From positions 4,840,237 through 4,904,236 of the forward strand of contig CM035168.1 in the NCBI GenBank assembly GCA_020205615.1: a DNA stretch of 64,000 nt, given 5' to 3'. Positions within the stretch are counted from its first letter, which is position 1, and every line of letters begins with the position of its first letter. Both the position numbers and the translations under genes were made by a program. Source of the DNA: Panax quinquefolius (lineage: Eukaryota; Streptophyta; Magnoliopsida; Apiales; Araliaceae). Below the pieces are notes generated by a model. It did no database searches, was not told where the DNA came from, and saw only the letters and a list, made by a program, of their open reading frames with translations. Below, one piece after another: positions 23,487 through 36,473 of the stretch.

Positions 23487-24522
23487 GGTTCATCATATCC
23501 ATGAAAGCAGCAGGAGCATTAGTCAATCCAAAAGGCATGGTTAAGAATTCATAATGCACGTACCGAGCTCTGAAGGAAGTCTTTGAAATATCCTCAGTTT
23601 TAATCTTCAGCTCATGATATCCAGAACGAAGATCTATCTTTGAAAAGAATTGTGCTTCTTGCAACTGGTCGAATAGGTCATCAATGCGAGGTAGGGGATA
23701 CCTATTCTTGATGGTGACATGGTTCAATTCTCGGAAGTCAATACAAAGTCGCATACTCCTGTCTTTCTTCTTTACGAATAAAATAGGAGCACCCCAAGGA
23801 GATGTACTAGGACGAATAAAATCGATGTCTAACAACTCCTGTAGTTGAACTTTTAACTCTTGAAGTTCAATAGGAGCCATTCGATATGGGGTTTTAGAAA
23901 TGGGCTTTGTACCCTGTTCAAGGTCAATAAAGAATTTAACTTCACGTTCTGAGGGTAGACCAGGAAGTTCTTTAGAAAATACATCAGGAAATTCACTAAC
24001 AACAGAAATATTATTCAAATCTGACGTATTTTTGTTCAAGTCCATAACATGGGCTAAGAAAGCTTGACATTCGTTTTTTAATAAACGAATAGCTTTATGG
24101 CTTGATATGACAGTGATTGACTTTAGTGGTTTGGTTGCTTGAATTCGCATAACAGGTTGGTTAAGAATATGAAAACTAACAACCTTACGAAAATAATCAA
24201 TTTTGGCATGATGAGTAGTTAACCAATCAATCCCTAAAATCACATCAAATGCAAGTATCTTTAAAGAGATAAGATCAACAGGTAATGTGATTGTGCCCAC
24301 TTGGATCAAGCAGGATTTATAAACAGTGGATGTAAACAAAGTTTCTCCAAACGGAGTCTCTACGGATAAGTCAAAGTCTAATTTCTCCGGAGTCAAGTTT
24401 AAACGTTGAACACAAGTAGGAGAGATAAAAGAATGGGTAGAAACGGTATCTGGTAAGGTATAAACTTCGCAAGAGTTCAAGATTAGTTTACCCGTAATCA
24501 CCTCGTTCGGGTTTCTCGCATT
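23365..24522 (-). pseudogene. G1 protease and reverse transcriptase, chimeric 5' end
   Basis: The open frame runs from 24666, but only from about 24522 ([13 protein letters not shown]) is it retroviral-like; the first 48 codons come from an unrelated hAT-like sequence. Protease: [14 protein letters not shown], where the usual catalytic D-T-G is D-T-V, so activity is unlikely. Reverse transcriptase: [32 protein letters not shown] and the catalytic [11 protein letters not shown] near the end. A frameshift then moves the reading to the 22791-23486 frame. Gag and the 5' LTR of G1 are missing. Confidence 0.85.
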
Positions 24523-24647
24523 TATCTGTGATAACCCGTGATTATCCGTGATTAGCTTATCCGATTCTTTTTTATACCGAACCGACCGGTTCGGTCCGGT
24601 CCGGAAACCCAAAAAACTAAAAAAATCGATTGTTTTGAACACCCCTA
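24523..24647 (-). mobile_element. hAT-like transposon end fused to G1
   Basis: The minus strand starts TAGGGGTGTTCAAAACAATC and continues through GGACCGGACCGAACCGGTC-type sequence. TAGGGGTGTTCAAA-type ends are typical of plant hAT elements. Only one terminus is visible; the other side joins G1 protease sequence at about 24522. Insertion followed by deletion would explain the missing gag and 5' LTR of G1. Confidence 0.55.
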
Positions 24648-25149
24648 GTGTAATCAATAACCACAAGCATTAACCCTGAGAAAACGTTTCTATTAACCCT
24701 GAGCACACATTTCTATCTTGTGCAATATGTATGCAGCTATAGAATCTTCTTTCTTGTGATTCTCATAATTTTGCGATCAACCTCAAGATGTGGTGGAATT
24801 GACAGGGGGCTAATTCATCAAATAACTGTGAGATACTGATATGGTTCAGTTGACACCTAATTTACCTAATCTTTAAATGAAAATAATAAGAACTCAAAAA
24901 GCTACCTCCTGTTCTTACCAAAAAAAGCCAAATCCCCTACCGCTAGAATTTTTAGCGGTAGATAAGCTAAAGTCAATTTAGGAGCATTTTGGTAAACTGG
25001 GCTGCTGTTAAAAGGGATGTTATTGTCGCTAGAAATTATAGTAACAAGGGGAAATTGATTTTAATCTGAGCTTTTTATTATCACAATCAACGGCTAAGAT
25101 CATGGTTGTTAAAATAGTATTTGTGGCAATTGGTTGTCATTGATGAGGA

Positions 25150-25205
<56 letters not shown>

Positions 25206-25206
25206 T
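24648..25206. other. Spacer with small hairpin and (TA)n tract
   Basis: No gene. A perfect 8-bp hairpin (TACCGCTA ... TAGCGGTA) lies at about 24937-24964, and a (TA)n run of about 55 bases at 25149-25204. The TA tract served as the target of the following LTR. Confidence 0.6.
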
Positions 25207-26354
25207 TGTGAGACCCCAAATTTTATGAATAAAGATTTAAATTTCTCAAAATATTTTTTTTGAATATTATGGTGTGGATTTGATATAATGTTATAGTTGT
25301 GGGTAATATTTATAAATTTTGCAAAGTAATCCAAGTGGTTATATAATATTTGATTAAATTGGAATATTCATTTTAACGAGGAATATTAAATGCGAATGAC
25401 AATCATTAATGGACCTATTAACGGAATTATTGTCGTAGTAGTAAAGAAAGCATATAATTATCTTTTATAAAAATAACGGCGGAAGTATTACCGAATTAAA
25501 ATTTGTTGAACTACCCTAGTAGTAAAAGTACAAAGAATGTCTGCATGGTTGCATAAGTAGCACACAAGATTGGTTATTAATGCTTACGTGAGAAGTCACT
25601 CGCTTATACTCAATTATTACTACGATAATTGCGCATCATATCTCTCATATTATTGATTCGATTATTATCACAAGATTATCATCAGATAATATGATATATT
25701 ATTAAATCAATAATTGAGACGACAAAGTTATTCATATTATTAAATTGCAATATTTACAATGTCTAGAAGTTACGTCGAGGAGAGGTTTGGGCATCTAATT
25801 GTGCACCAATAAGGAGAAATCCTTATCTAAAGCCCTTTCTTTCACAGAACGACTCGGGTTGTTAAATATTATGAGTTATAATATTAATGATGAATAAGTT
25901 CATGTTGATTAAAGATGAAATTGATAGTTCCATTGTTGTAATTATTAAGTAAAAATCGACATTTATTTCGATAATATTGATGTCCGGAGTTATCTCAATT
26001 AATTGGATAAATGAGGAATTAATTGCTATTAATTCACATGATTATAACTATTTGTTCACATGTGTGTACTATTGATTCACATTCATGTACTATTAGGGGA
26101 GTTGGTGCAAGATCATAATACTTGTATGACTAAGTTAAAGATGGAGGTATGATGGAGGTACTATATCGTTATTCGTATTTTCACATGATTATAAATATCA
26201 ATCACATGATTGAACTATTAATTTACATTATTTAATATTAGGGAGGTGGTAAGTTTGATAATATTTGCGAGACTAAATTAAAAATGAAAGAAAAGTTGGA
26301 GGTATTGATCAAATTTTTAAGCCCCAAAACGTAAATTATCGAAACTATATTTTT

Positions 26355-26364
26355 CTATAAATAA
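26355..26364 (+). promoter_or_regulatory. LTR core promoter (TATA box)
   Basis: CTATAAATAAAAGCTC, about 135 bp upstream of the AAGGTAAGGG motif. Confidence 0.65.
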
Positions 26365-26514
26365 AAGCTCATTCTTCCTTCATTTCTCACCAATTCACTA
26401 AAGCTATAGATCAATTATTATAGAGAAATTATAGAGAGAAAGAAGAAGAGAAGTCTGCTACCTCTCTATTCCAAAGATCCAACTTTTATTCTAAGGTAAG
26501 GGTATTATTTCTTT

Positions 26515-27130
26515 CATTTTCATGAAGAGCATTGTTATTCCATTCTTTATTATTCTGTTGAATATCCTGTCTCGCATGCATTTTCACATGACCTCGGTTC
26601 CACTATTTATTATTCTCGTTGAATAACCTCGCCTCATGCTGAGTACCGCATACACGGTGAAATTCTTCCATTATTCCATTCTTTATTATTCTGCTGGAAT
26701 ATCCTCGTCTATGCATATTACGCATGACACGGTTCTATTATTTATTATTCTTGTGAATAACTTTGCTCATACGGCCTATCGCATGCTCGATGAATTCGTT
26801 GTTATTCCATTCTTTATTATTCTCGCTGGAAAATCACATCGCATATTATTACGCATTTACCATTCCATTATTTATTATTCGCTGGAATAACACATGTCGT
26901 GTGCGGTTATCGCATGCTTGATGAATTCTGTTGTTATTCTATTCTTTATTATTTTGTTGGAATATCCTGCGTGTGGATTTCGCATGTGACCGGTTCCATT
27001 CTTTATTATTCTCGCTGAGAATAACTTTATGCATGCGCGGTCTATCGCATGCATGGTGAATTCTTTTGTTATTCCATTCTTTATTATTCATTGGAATAAC
27101 TCATCATGTGGATTACCACATGCATGGTGA
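26515..27130 (+). repeat. Hairpin and RY-motif array in the LTR leader
   Basis: About nine ATTCCA(T/C)TCTTTATTATTC...TGGAATAAC-type units alternate with CGCATGC-containing segments (GCATGCATTT, TATGCATGCG, CGCATGCATGG and others). This is the same architecture as 8930-9600. Confidence 0.75.
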
Positions 27131-28289
27131 ATGATCCTTTGTATTCATTCCTTATTAAATTGTGGAAATGATCATCATTTGGTGGATTACTGGCACGGGC
27201 GAAAAAAATCCATTTGCAGTTCATATATTCTTTATACTCTGTTGGTTAATGTTTTGGCTTCTATACTCCATGAAATTTGTAGAATATCCCGGATATTTGC
27301 GCTTCATCCAAAGATCTTTTCATGGAAATATTCTTACGAGCATTCTTGAATTTTACTCCACAAAGCGATGATCATGTTAACAATTTGGGCGTTTTTGAGT
27401 TCGTGATAAATTAACTTACAAATCTTTAAAATTTAATTCTTGAACTTGTTTTATTGAATTATTATGTCATTGTCATCATCCTCATGTTTATATTATGTTG
27501 AAAGTCATATGTGGCACATAGCGTAGTGCGTAGATGGACTTAGAATGATTATGACATCAGGATTATTCGGTATAGTCATGACCGTAATGTTACAAATGAT
27601 GTGGTAAAAGTCCTCATTGGCCCGTAGTGCATTGATGGACAGTTGTTGGCATGATCATGACCATTGATGAAAATAAGAATATCCTTGGCTTTTGTAGTGC
27701 ATGGATAATTTGTGGTCGTGATACTAATGAATATCCTTGGTAGTAGTCTGCGGGGATGACGTGGTTTATTTAATAAAATTTGAGTCTCGTGATAAAAGTG
27801 ATGAAAAAACCTTTTAAATCATAGAAGATAGTAGATTTTATTCTCTACTGACTCTTCAATGGATTGCTTGTTCATTGCCGAGCTTAAACTTGATGTTTGT
27901 TATATTGTATCGGTTTAACATCTTTGTTGAAGGCTAACGATAATTTATTCTCGCATTATCTTAGCCATAATATTTCTTCTTGGGCTAGTTGAGCTCACCT
28001 TTTACTTTCATTGTTCTCTTGAAAATGAGAACGTAGCGTAGCGGGACTTGTCGGGGAACCGGAGTGACGGTCAGGATGATAGCATTAGTAGTCCTCACTA
28101 TTCTATGAAATAGTGTGATAATAAATGTATTGAGGACTTATTTTGAGTTTGAATCTTCATCTAGAAGACAATATTTGTATTAAAACTCACGACTTATTGT
28201 TGTATTTAAGATTGTTTTTGTATTACATACCATGTATTCTATGACTCGAAATAGGTGATGTATACCTATTTTGGGGGCGTCACATATAC

Positions 28290-28526
28290 GATCCGGATCT
28301 TAAACCCACCCCTTATCTAGCTCACCTTGCTTACTCCCCTTTAACGACATACCGGGCGATGATTCGATCCGTCGCTATATGTAGAATTGTCGTATTAGCT
28401 TTTAGCGAGGGACAACATATAGCTACGGACCGAACATATAGCGATGGACCAAATCGTCGCTCGGTCCGTCGCTAAAAGGGGGTGAACAAGGTGAGTTAGA
28501 TAAGGGGTGAGCTTAAGATCCGGACC
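28290..28526. mobile_element. Short foldback MITE
   Basis: The ends are inverted: GATCCGGATCTTAA at 28290 against TTAAGATCCGGAC ending at 28525. Pairing continues through CCCCTTATCTAGCTCACCTTG against CAAGGTGAGTTAGATAAGGGG, so arms exceed 50 bp with a GC-richer centre containing GTCGCTA and TAGCGA words. No coding capacity. It directly abuts the solo LTR's duplication; its own duplication is unclear. Confidence 0.75.
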
Positions 28527-28798
28527 ATACACACACACACACACATATATATACATATATAGTTATGAAATAGTAATCTCGTAACTATTAAATTAGTTTG
28601 AAGATTACCTAACATAAAATCAACATAAGAGAGTCGATGCATAAGACAAACTGTTAAATGCATTTTTCTTTTAAGAGTTTTAATTAATTTTGGGTTTAAT
28701 TTAAATTAATTAATTAATTGAATTTAAATAAAATTATAAGTGCATTTGATAGTATATAATAAGGAGATTTAGAGAGAACAATATATGATTCAAGTAGG
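28527..28798. other. Spacer with (CA)n/(TA)n, nothing else recognised
   Basis: A (CA)n run at 28529-28543 is followed by short TA repeats and AT-rich sequence. Confidence 0.6.
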
Positions 28799-29214
28799 AA
28801 AACTGTTGAACTACTTGGTAGTAAAATTATAATAACACGCGTGGTTGCATAGTAGCACACAGTTTTGATTATTGATGCTTACGTGAGAAGTCACTCAGTT
28901 TTGTTCAATTATTACTATAGTAATTGTTGTATAGTATCTCACGTTATTTGATTCAATTATTGCCGATATTTTATATATTATTAAATCAATAATTGAGATA
29001 ACAAAGTTATTAATATTATTATTTGCAATATTAACGATGTCTAGAAGTTCTGTCAAGGAGAGGTTTGGTCACCTAATTGCATGCGCATGATAGGAGAAAT
29101 TCTTATTGGAAAGCCCTCTTCCTCAGGAACGACACAGTCGATTAATATTGTGAATTATAATAATGATGATAAATGTTGTTAAATATATTGAGGTGTCTTT
29201 TTATGAAGTCACTA

Positions 29215-29271
<57 letters not shown>

Positions 29272-29591
29272 TTTGTTTTATTAGTATTATTAATGTAATA
29301 AAAGCAGAAAAAGCTTTATATAAAATGTAATACTTTTATAAAGTTATTTATTTTATTAGACAATAATTAGAATATAATATATTTTATTATAAGTAGTGTT
29401 TTGCATAGTAAAACCTTTTATATAAAATAGAATATTTTATAAAGTTATTTGTTTTATTAGACAATAATTAAAATATAATATATTTTATTATTACATAGTG
29501 TTTTTAACAAAGTACCATATAGTGTTTGTATAGTAAAATCTTTTTATATAAAACAAAATACTTTTATAAAGTTAATTGTTTTATTAGATTT

Positions 29592-29629
<38 letters not shown>

Positions 29630-31497
29630 ATTGGATAGTATCATTTCTATTTTTCTATAAATAGGATGCTTAGTTAAATTGAAATCACACCGTAAATTGA
29701 GAGAATTCTCTTACATAATCTTGAGCGTAGTCTGAGTTTTTCTTCAAGTATATCACCGCCTTCTACCCGGTAGTACTCTTCTTTATAAGGTAAGGGTTAT
29801 TATTTCTTTCGTATTCATGAAGAGAACTTCATTATTCCATTCTTTATTATTACATTGGAATAACTTTGTATATCTGAAAGCACCCATACACGGTGAAATT
29901 TTTTGTTATTCCATTCCTTATTATTTTGTTGGAATAACTTTGTATATCTGAAGAACCACATACATGGTGAAATTCTTCATTATTCCATTCTTTATTATTA
30001 TGTTGGAATATCACATCGGTCGTATTCGCATGACACAGTTCCATTATTTATTATTACATTAGAATAACTTTTATGCATGCTTGATTATCATCGCATGCCT
30101 CGTGAAGTCTTCATTATTCCATTCTCTATTATTACATTTGGATATATCACATGCGTGCGTTTACGCATGACTTTGGTTCCATTATATATTATTCGCTTGG
30201 AATATTACGTGCATGCGATCTATCGCATGACTGTTCCATTATTTATTATTACATTGGAATAACCTGTATGTGCGGTCTATCGCATACATGGTGAATTCTT
30301 TTGTTATTCCATTCTTTATTATTCTGTTGGAATAACCTATCTATGTGGATTACCACATGCATGGTGAATGACCCTTCGTATTCATTTCTTATTAAATTGT
30401 GGAAATGATGCATTTCGTGGATTACTGCATGGCGGTGAAAATCCATTGCAGTTTCATATATTCTATGATACTCATTTGGTTAAAATTTTAGCTTCTATAC
30501 TCCATGAAATTAGTGGAATTTCCTTGATATTTGTGCTTCATCTAGTATCTATTCATGGAAATATTCTTCTGAGCATTCTTGAATTTTACTCCACAAAGCA
30601 GTATCATGTTAACAATTTGAACAATATTGAGTTCAAGATAAATTAACTTATAAATCTTTAAAATTTGTTCTTGAACTTGTTTTATTGAATTATTATGTCA
30701 TTGTCATCATCCTCATGCTTATATTGTGATGAAAGTCATCTTTGGCTTACGTACATAGATGAACTTGGTATGATTATGATCAGGAATTATTCGGTATAAT
30801 CATAACCTGTAATGTTATAAATGATGTGGTAAGAATTCTCGATTAGTGCATAGTGTATTGTGACAGTTTTGGTATGATTATGACCGGGGATTATTCGGTA
30901 TAATCATGACCATTGATAATTTAATGAATATCCTTGGCCCATAAAAGGGGATGACTCGATGATGTGGTTTATTTATTAAATTTGAGTCTCGATAAAAATT
31001 GATGAAAATATTTTAAATCATAGAAGATAGTAGATATCATGCTCTACTTGACTCTTCAATGGATTGCTTATTCATTGCTGAGCTAAACTTGATGTCTCTC
31101 ATGTTTTATCGGTTTAACATTGTTGAAGACTAATGATAATTTATTACGCATTATCTTAGTCATAATATTTCTTCTTGGGCTAGTTGAGCTCACCCTTTCT
31201 TTCATTTATTCTCTTGAGAAATGAGAACGCGTGGCGGGACTAATCGAGAAGCGGAGTGACGGTCAGGATGATAGTAATAGTAGTCCTTACTATTCTATTA
31301 AATAGTGTGACAATAAATGTATTGAGGACTCCTTTGAGTGTGGATATTGTCTAGATGACAATATTCTTATTAAAACTTTAAATTTATGTTTTGTCGTATT
31401 TTACACGACTGTTGTATAATTAGTTTGTATTTGTATTCAGTACCTTGTATCTGGCGACCCAAGATGGGTGATGTATACCTATTTTGGGGGCGTCACA
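28799..31497 (+). mobile_element. Tekay-like LTR, 5' truncated
   Basis: It starts within the LTR at 'aactgttgaactacttgg', about 250 bp from the expected 5' tip, and ends GGGGGCGTCACA at 31497. It has the conserved AATGTCTAGAAGTTCTG block (29035), TATA box (29655-29664), AAGGTAAGGG motif (29787-29796), hairpin/RY array (29820-30365) and CCTTGGCCC hairpins (about 30720-30950). (TA)n tracts at 29217-29270 and 29595-29625 expand its U3. No coding sequence. It is joined directly to the next LTR. Confidence 0.8.
29655..29664 (+). promoter_or_regulatory. LTR core promoter (TATA box)
   Basis: CTATAAATAGGATGCTTAG; the AAGGTAAGGG motif follows about 130 bp downstream. Confidence 0.65.
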
Positions 31498-31792
31498 TAA
31501 GACCCTGAATTTTATGAAATAAAAGTATTCAATTTTTCTATTTAGTAAATAGTTAAATTGATAAAAGTTTAAATTTAAGGGTGATATATGTAATTTTTTC
31601 AAAATAAGCAAGTGGTTATAAAATATTCATTGTTGTTGGGGAATATTCGTTTGGTCGTGGAATATTCTTGCTGTCGGAAAATATTCGTACGAAAGTGCAG
31701 CCATTTGCGGGCCCCATAACGAAAAACTATAGGATGAAGAAAATGACACGAATGAGTTTTTTTAATAATAACGGTGTAACAGTTACTGCTAA
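31498..31792 (+). mobile_element. Subfamily I LTR, first segment (host of the nest)
   Basis: It begins TAAGACCCTGAATTTTATG, the LTR start lacking its first two bases. It matches the complement of the 17915-20497 LTR (for example CAAGTGGTTATAAAATATTC and GGGCCCCATAACG). It is interrupted at 31792 by element G2 and resumes at 39841. After removing insertions it is about 2.7 kb and ends at 44968. Confidence 0.75.
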
Positions 31793-34222
31793 TGTGACGC
31801 CCCCAAAATTAGGTATACGTCACCCATCTTGGGTCGCCACTTACATGGTACATAAATTCAAATACAAACTTAATTATACATCCGTCAGTAACATACGACA
31901 ATACATAAATCGAGAGTTCTAATAGGAATATTGTCATTTAGACAATATCCATACTCAAGGAGTCCTCATTACATTTATTATCACACTATTTAATGTAATA
32001 GTGAGGACTACTAATGCTATCTTCTGGACCATCACTCTTTTCCCCGACTCGTCCCAATGATATTCTTATTTCCTCAAGAGAATGAAGAAAGAAATGGTGA
32101 GCTCAACTAGAAGAAGAAATATTATGACTAAGATAATGCGTAATAAATTATCATTAGCCTTCAACAAAGTGTTAAACCGATAAAATACAATAGACAACCA
32201 GCTTTAATCATAATGAATGTGCAATCCATTAAAAGAGTCAAGTAGAAAATAAAGTCTACTATCTTTTGGGTTTTAAAAGGTTTTCATCAATTTTATCACT
32301 AAGACTCGCTTTAATGAATAAACCACAATATCTAATCATCCTCGTATTACTGGCCAAGGATTTTCATCAAATTATCAATGGTCATGACTATACCGAATCA
32401 CCCCGGTCATAATCATACCAAAAACTATCCATCATCGCATTACAAAGCCACGAGGACTTTTTGTCACATCATTTATATCAAGCCATGATTATACCAAATG
32501 AACCCCTCGTCATAATCATACTAAGTTCATCTATGCACGTAAGCCAAAGATAACTTTCAACATAATATAAACATGAGGATGATGACAATGATATAAGAAT
32601 TCAATAAAACAAGTTCAAGAATTAATTTCTAGGATTTATTAACGTCCAAATTGTCAACAAGATACCTTGTTTTGTAGGGTAAAATTCAAGAATGATCGGA
32701 AGAATATTTCCATGAAAGGATATTTGGATGAAGCGCAAATATCAAGGATATTCCACTAATTTCATGGAGTATAGAAGTCAAAGTTTTAACCAACCGGGTA
32801 TAATAAAGAATGGAATAACAAAAGAAATCACCATGCATGCGGTACTTGCATATGCGATTTATTCCAATGTAATAATAATAATCTAAACAGTCGTGAAATT
32901 CACACCAAGCGTGATGATCCAAATGTAATAATAAATGTTGAATAATAATAAACAATGGAACCAGTCCTGTGTAAAACACATGACATGAGATATTCCAATG
33001 TAATAATAAATGCGAATAATAAACAATGGAACCAGTGTCCCAATGTAAAACACACGACAAGATATTCCAATGTAATAATAAAGAATGGAATAATGAAGAA
33101 GATCACCAAGTATAGGGATTCCACAGTATATAGGTTATTCCAATGTAATAAATAAGAATGGAATAATATAAGGATTTCACCAAGTATAGGGTATGCCACA
33201 GTATCTGAGTTATGTATAGGGTATGCCACTTTTTTACAAAAGTTATTCCAATGTAATAATAATGAATGGAATAATGTAAGTTCTCTTCATGAATAAGAAG
33301 AATAACACCCTTACGGGTACAACAAATAATATCCTCACTGTAAAAAAGACACCGGATAGATGAAGTGAAGTACCGAATCTTCTTCTTTCTTTCTCTATAG
33401 ATTTTCTCTCTATAGCTTCTCTCTATAAATTTCTCTCTAGAGTTTCAAAGTGAATTAAATAAGAAAATAATGAAGGAATGAGCTTCATTTATTGGAAAAT
33501 AGAATGCATAGTAATTAATCCATGAAACTATCCAGCATTTATTTACTTTAATCTAACGGTCCATATTTAAAGCAAAATCTTTTAAATAAAATATCATATA
33601 TTCTATTTATATAAAAACATTTTACTATGCAAACACTATGCAACACGATGCAAAAACACTATGCAACACTATGCATAATAAAAAAATATAATATATTCTA
33701 TTTATAGAATAACTTTAATAAAGTATTACTTTTATATAAAAGATGTTTCGCTTTTTATTACGTTAATAATACGAATAAAACAAAACGTCATTATCGCTAT
33801 AATAATTCATATTATTAATCGACAATAATGGAATCAAACTGAGTGACTTCTCACATAAGCATTAATAATCAATACCGTGTGCTACTATGCAACCACACGT
33901 ATTACTGTACTTTTACTACCGAGTAGTTCAACAGTATCAACGGTAAAACTTCCACCGTTATTTCAATAAAATATTTTTGTCATTTTTCAATCAATCCGAT
34001 AATAATTACATTGTAGGGTCCACCAATGATTGAGTAGTTATTTAATATTCCTGCGCTAAACCGAATATTCCCCACCAATCGAATATAATATAACCACTTG
34101 CATACTTTGCAAAATTTATAAATACTACCCACAACTATAATATTATCTCAAATTCACACCATAATATTAAAAATTATTTCGACAAAATTTAAATCTTTAT
34201 TGATAAAATCTGGGGTCTCACA
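31793..34222 (-). repeat. G2 3' LTR
   Basis: On the plus strand TGTGACGCCCCC...GGGGTCTCACA, 2430 bp. It contains a reverse-oriented hairpin/RY array (32815-33270) and CCCCGACTCGTCCC-type conserved blocks. The TATA position is decayed ('ttcatttattgg' at 33484, against an intact box in the other LTR). Confidence 0.85.
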
Positions 34223-34240
34223 ATCTCCCTCCTTATGGAA
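34223..34240 (-). other. G2 polypurine tract
   Basis: The minus strand reads CCATAAGGAGGGAGAT immediately before the 3' LTR, the expected site for plus-strand DNA priming. G3 has the equivalent CATAAGGAGGGGAGGT. Confidence 0.7.
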
Positions 34241-34299
34241 TTTCTTTCGAAATTAGGTGCGATACTGGTATGATAAAGAGGTGAGGATACCTTGAATAC

Positions 34300-36130
34300 C
34301 TTTATCGTTGAAAATATTAAATTCATCTTCGCAATCCTACCAAAGATATTCATTAACAACACATCTTTGCACTACAAAAGCTAAACATATACAACTAAAA
34401 CCAATAATCTTTGAGACGCAACTTAATAGTATCACGACCACGAATTATCCATGCACCTTGGCCAAGGATATTCGTGTTTTAATTACTGATCATGATTATA
34501 CCGAATAATCCTTCATCATAATCATACCAAGTCTATCAATGCACTACTACCAAAGATGACTTTTACCACATCCATGAATTAATATTTCATTCTTTGAGAC
34601 TCAAATTTCAATAATTAATCCACATCATCGAATCATCCTGCACTACTGTGCCAAGGATATTCTTTATTATCACGACCACAAATTATCCATGCACTACGAC
34701 CAAAGATAATCGTGTATTCATTATTCATTAGTATCACGACCATAAATTATCCATGCACTACGTACAAAAGATAATCGTGTATTCATTAGTATCACGACCA
34801 CAAAATTATCCATGCACTAAATGCCAAAGATAATCGTGTTTTCAATTACGGTCCATGATTATACCAAGAACAATCCTCAGTCATAATCATACCAAGTCCA
34901 TCTATCGCACGCGAGCCACGTATGATGACTTTCAACATAATATAAGCATGAGGATCATGTCAATGATATAAAGAATCAATCAAATGAGATAAAGGATAAA
35001 TATTAAACATTTATAATATAATTTATCCAGGATTCAAGAATATCCCCATGTTATCAATCACTTAATAATCTCATAATCTAATATCATTAATATTATAACA
35101 ATATTTTAATCACTTCTTAAATTTATAAATAATTTATCTCAATTGTTTACGCTTTACCATATAATGCATTTAATCATTCAAAAATGCCATACTCATAAGA
35201 TATCATCACCAATTATCAAATCTCTCATCAAAAAATATGCATATACTCTATATAGATTCTCTAGCCATAAAATCCTATTTTCAACTTTGTTACTTCACAT
35301 AACATATTTAACTCATATGTTCAGTAATTAAACTATTTTCATGAAAATACCAAATTAGTCCCAAAAATATTTCTTTTCTGGATTTAGCATAATATAGTCC
35401 CATAATGAAAATATATTTTTCTCGAATTTTAAAATTCATTTACTATTTTTCAAAATCAATTTCTAATTAATTCCTTAAGAAATTAGCTACCTCAAGTTTA
35501 ACTCCAAAATTCCCAAATCTTGACAGGACCTTACACATGTTAACGTGAGCTTCTAGTTTAAATTTCATGGTCATCGGAGTTATAGAACTCCTATTATAGC
35601 GTTTTAATCGGAAAAACCTAAATAATGAAATAGTCATAACTTGCTCATTTTAAGTCAGAATGAGCTCATTTTTGGACAGGAGGTACTTTATACTATATAC
35701 CTTCATGTCCCAAAAGGTCAGAATTTTTCTCATAATTTAAGTGGCCGAAACAGCCCGTCTAAAATCATGGCAAAGAGCTTTTTTCTTGCTTTTTGCAGAC
35801 TTTGCACTCCTTTGCTAAAATCACCACACAAAATCTACAACACCTTTTTCAGTGATTCCACTTGGATTAGTTAGGCAACTCATATATCTAACTCTAGGAC
35901 CTAACCACATTCAAAAATTCAAAATATAATAGGAGATATGGTCAATTGAATTTTATGTTACGTTTTTCACCAAAATCTGATTTTCAACTCTTTGTGATTT
36001 CTAAAAACTTTCATGTTTTCACATAATAACCAACATAACTCATCATAACACTTACTAATACTTCATATACCCATGATTTTCATTAGTCCAATGCTTTTAT
36101 TATGACTTTCATCATAATCCTCGTAAATGC
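34300..36130. repeat. LTR-derived segment inside G2
   Basis: From 34310 to 34930 there are at least six CATGCACTAC...CCAAAGATAATCG units of the LTR hairpin type, with ATTATACCGAATAATCC-type spacers. From 34980 to about 35460 the sequence is the reverse complement of the extra leader segment at 9600-10440. Part of another LTR has therefore replaced most of pol in G2. No open frame is credible here. Confidence 0.6.
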
Positions 36131-36473
36131 ATCCTTTTAGTTGAAGAAATATTTGAGGGTTTAAGAAATGGGTTTTTGTCTTTGGGGTTGATACAAAATT
36201 CGATTTCACGCCTAGGGTAGGCTAGAAATCTTCAAGAATACGTCAAGAAATTTATTAATGATAGAAATATCATTCAAAAACTCATACTCTCGTCCAAGAC
36301 TTGAATAAGTACGTCACATTAATACCAACTATGACTTCTATCCCTTAACTCGGATAGCACCTCACAATGATACCTATCAACTTGCCATCTTCATTCACGA
36401 TGTCGCCCACTGAAAAGTCCGGCTTCGGTTGCATTCCACACAAGGAAGTCAACAACGAAAGGTTCGGGGCTCT

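Larger units (their letters stand above)
25207..28284 (+). mobile_element. Complete solo LTR (subfamily II) with TATAC duplication
   Basis: It begins TGTGAGACCCCAAATTTTAT and ends GGGGGCGTCACA. TATAC is found at 25201-25205 (one extra T before the LTR) and at 28285-28289. The LTR is 3078 bp. It carries the U3 hairpin (about 25805-25828), TATA box (26355-26364), AAGGTAAGGG motif (26491-26500), hairpin and RY array (26515-27130), the repeated CCCGTAGTGCA hairpins (27500-27740) and the conserved GTTGAGCTCACC block (about 27988). No internal domain remains. Confidence 0.9.
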
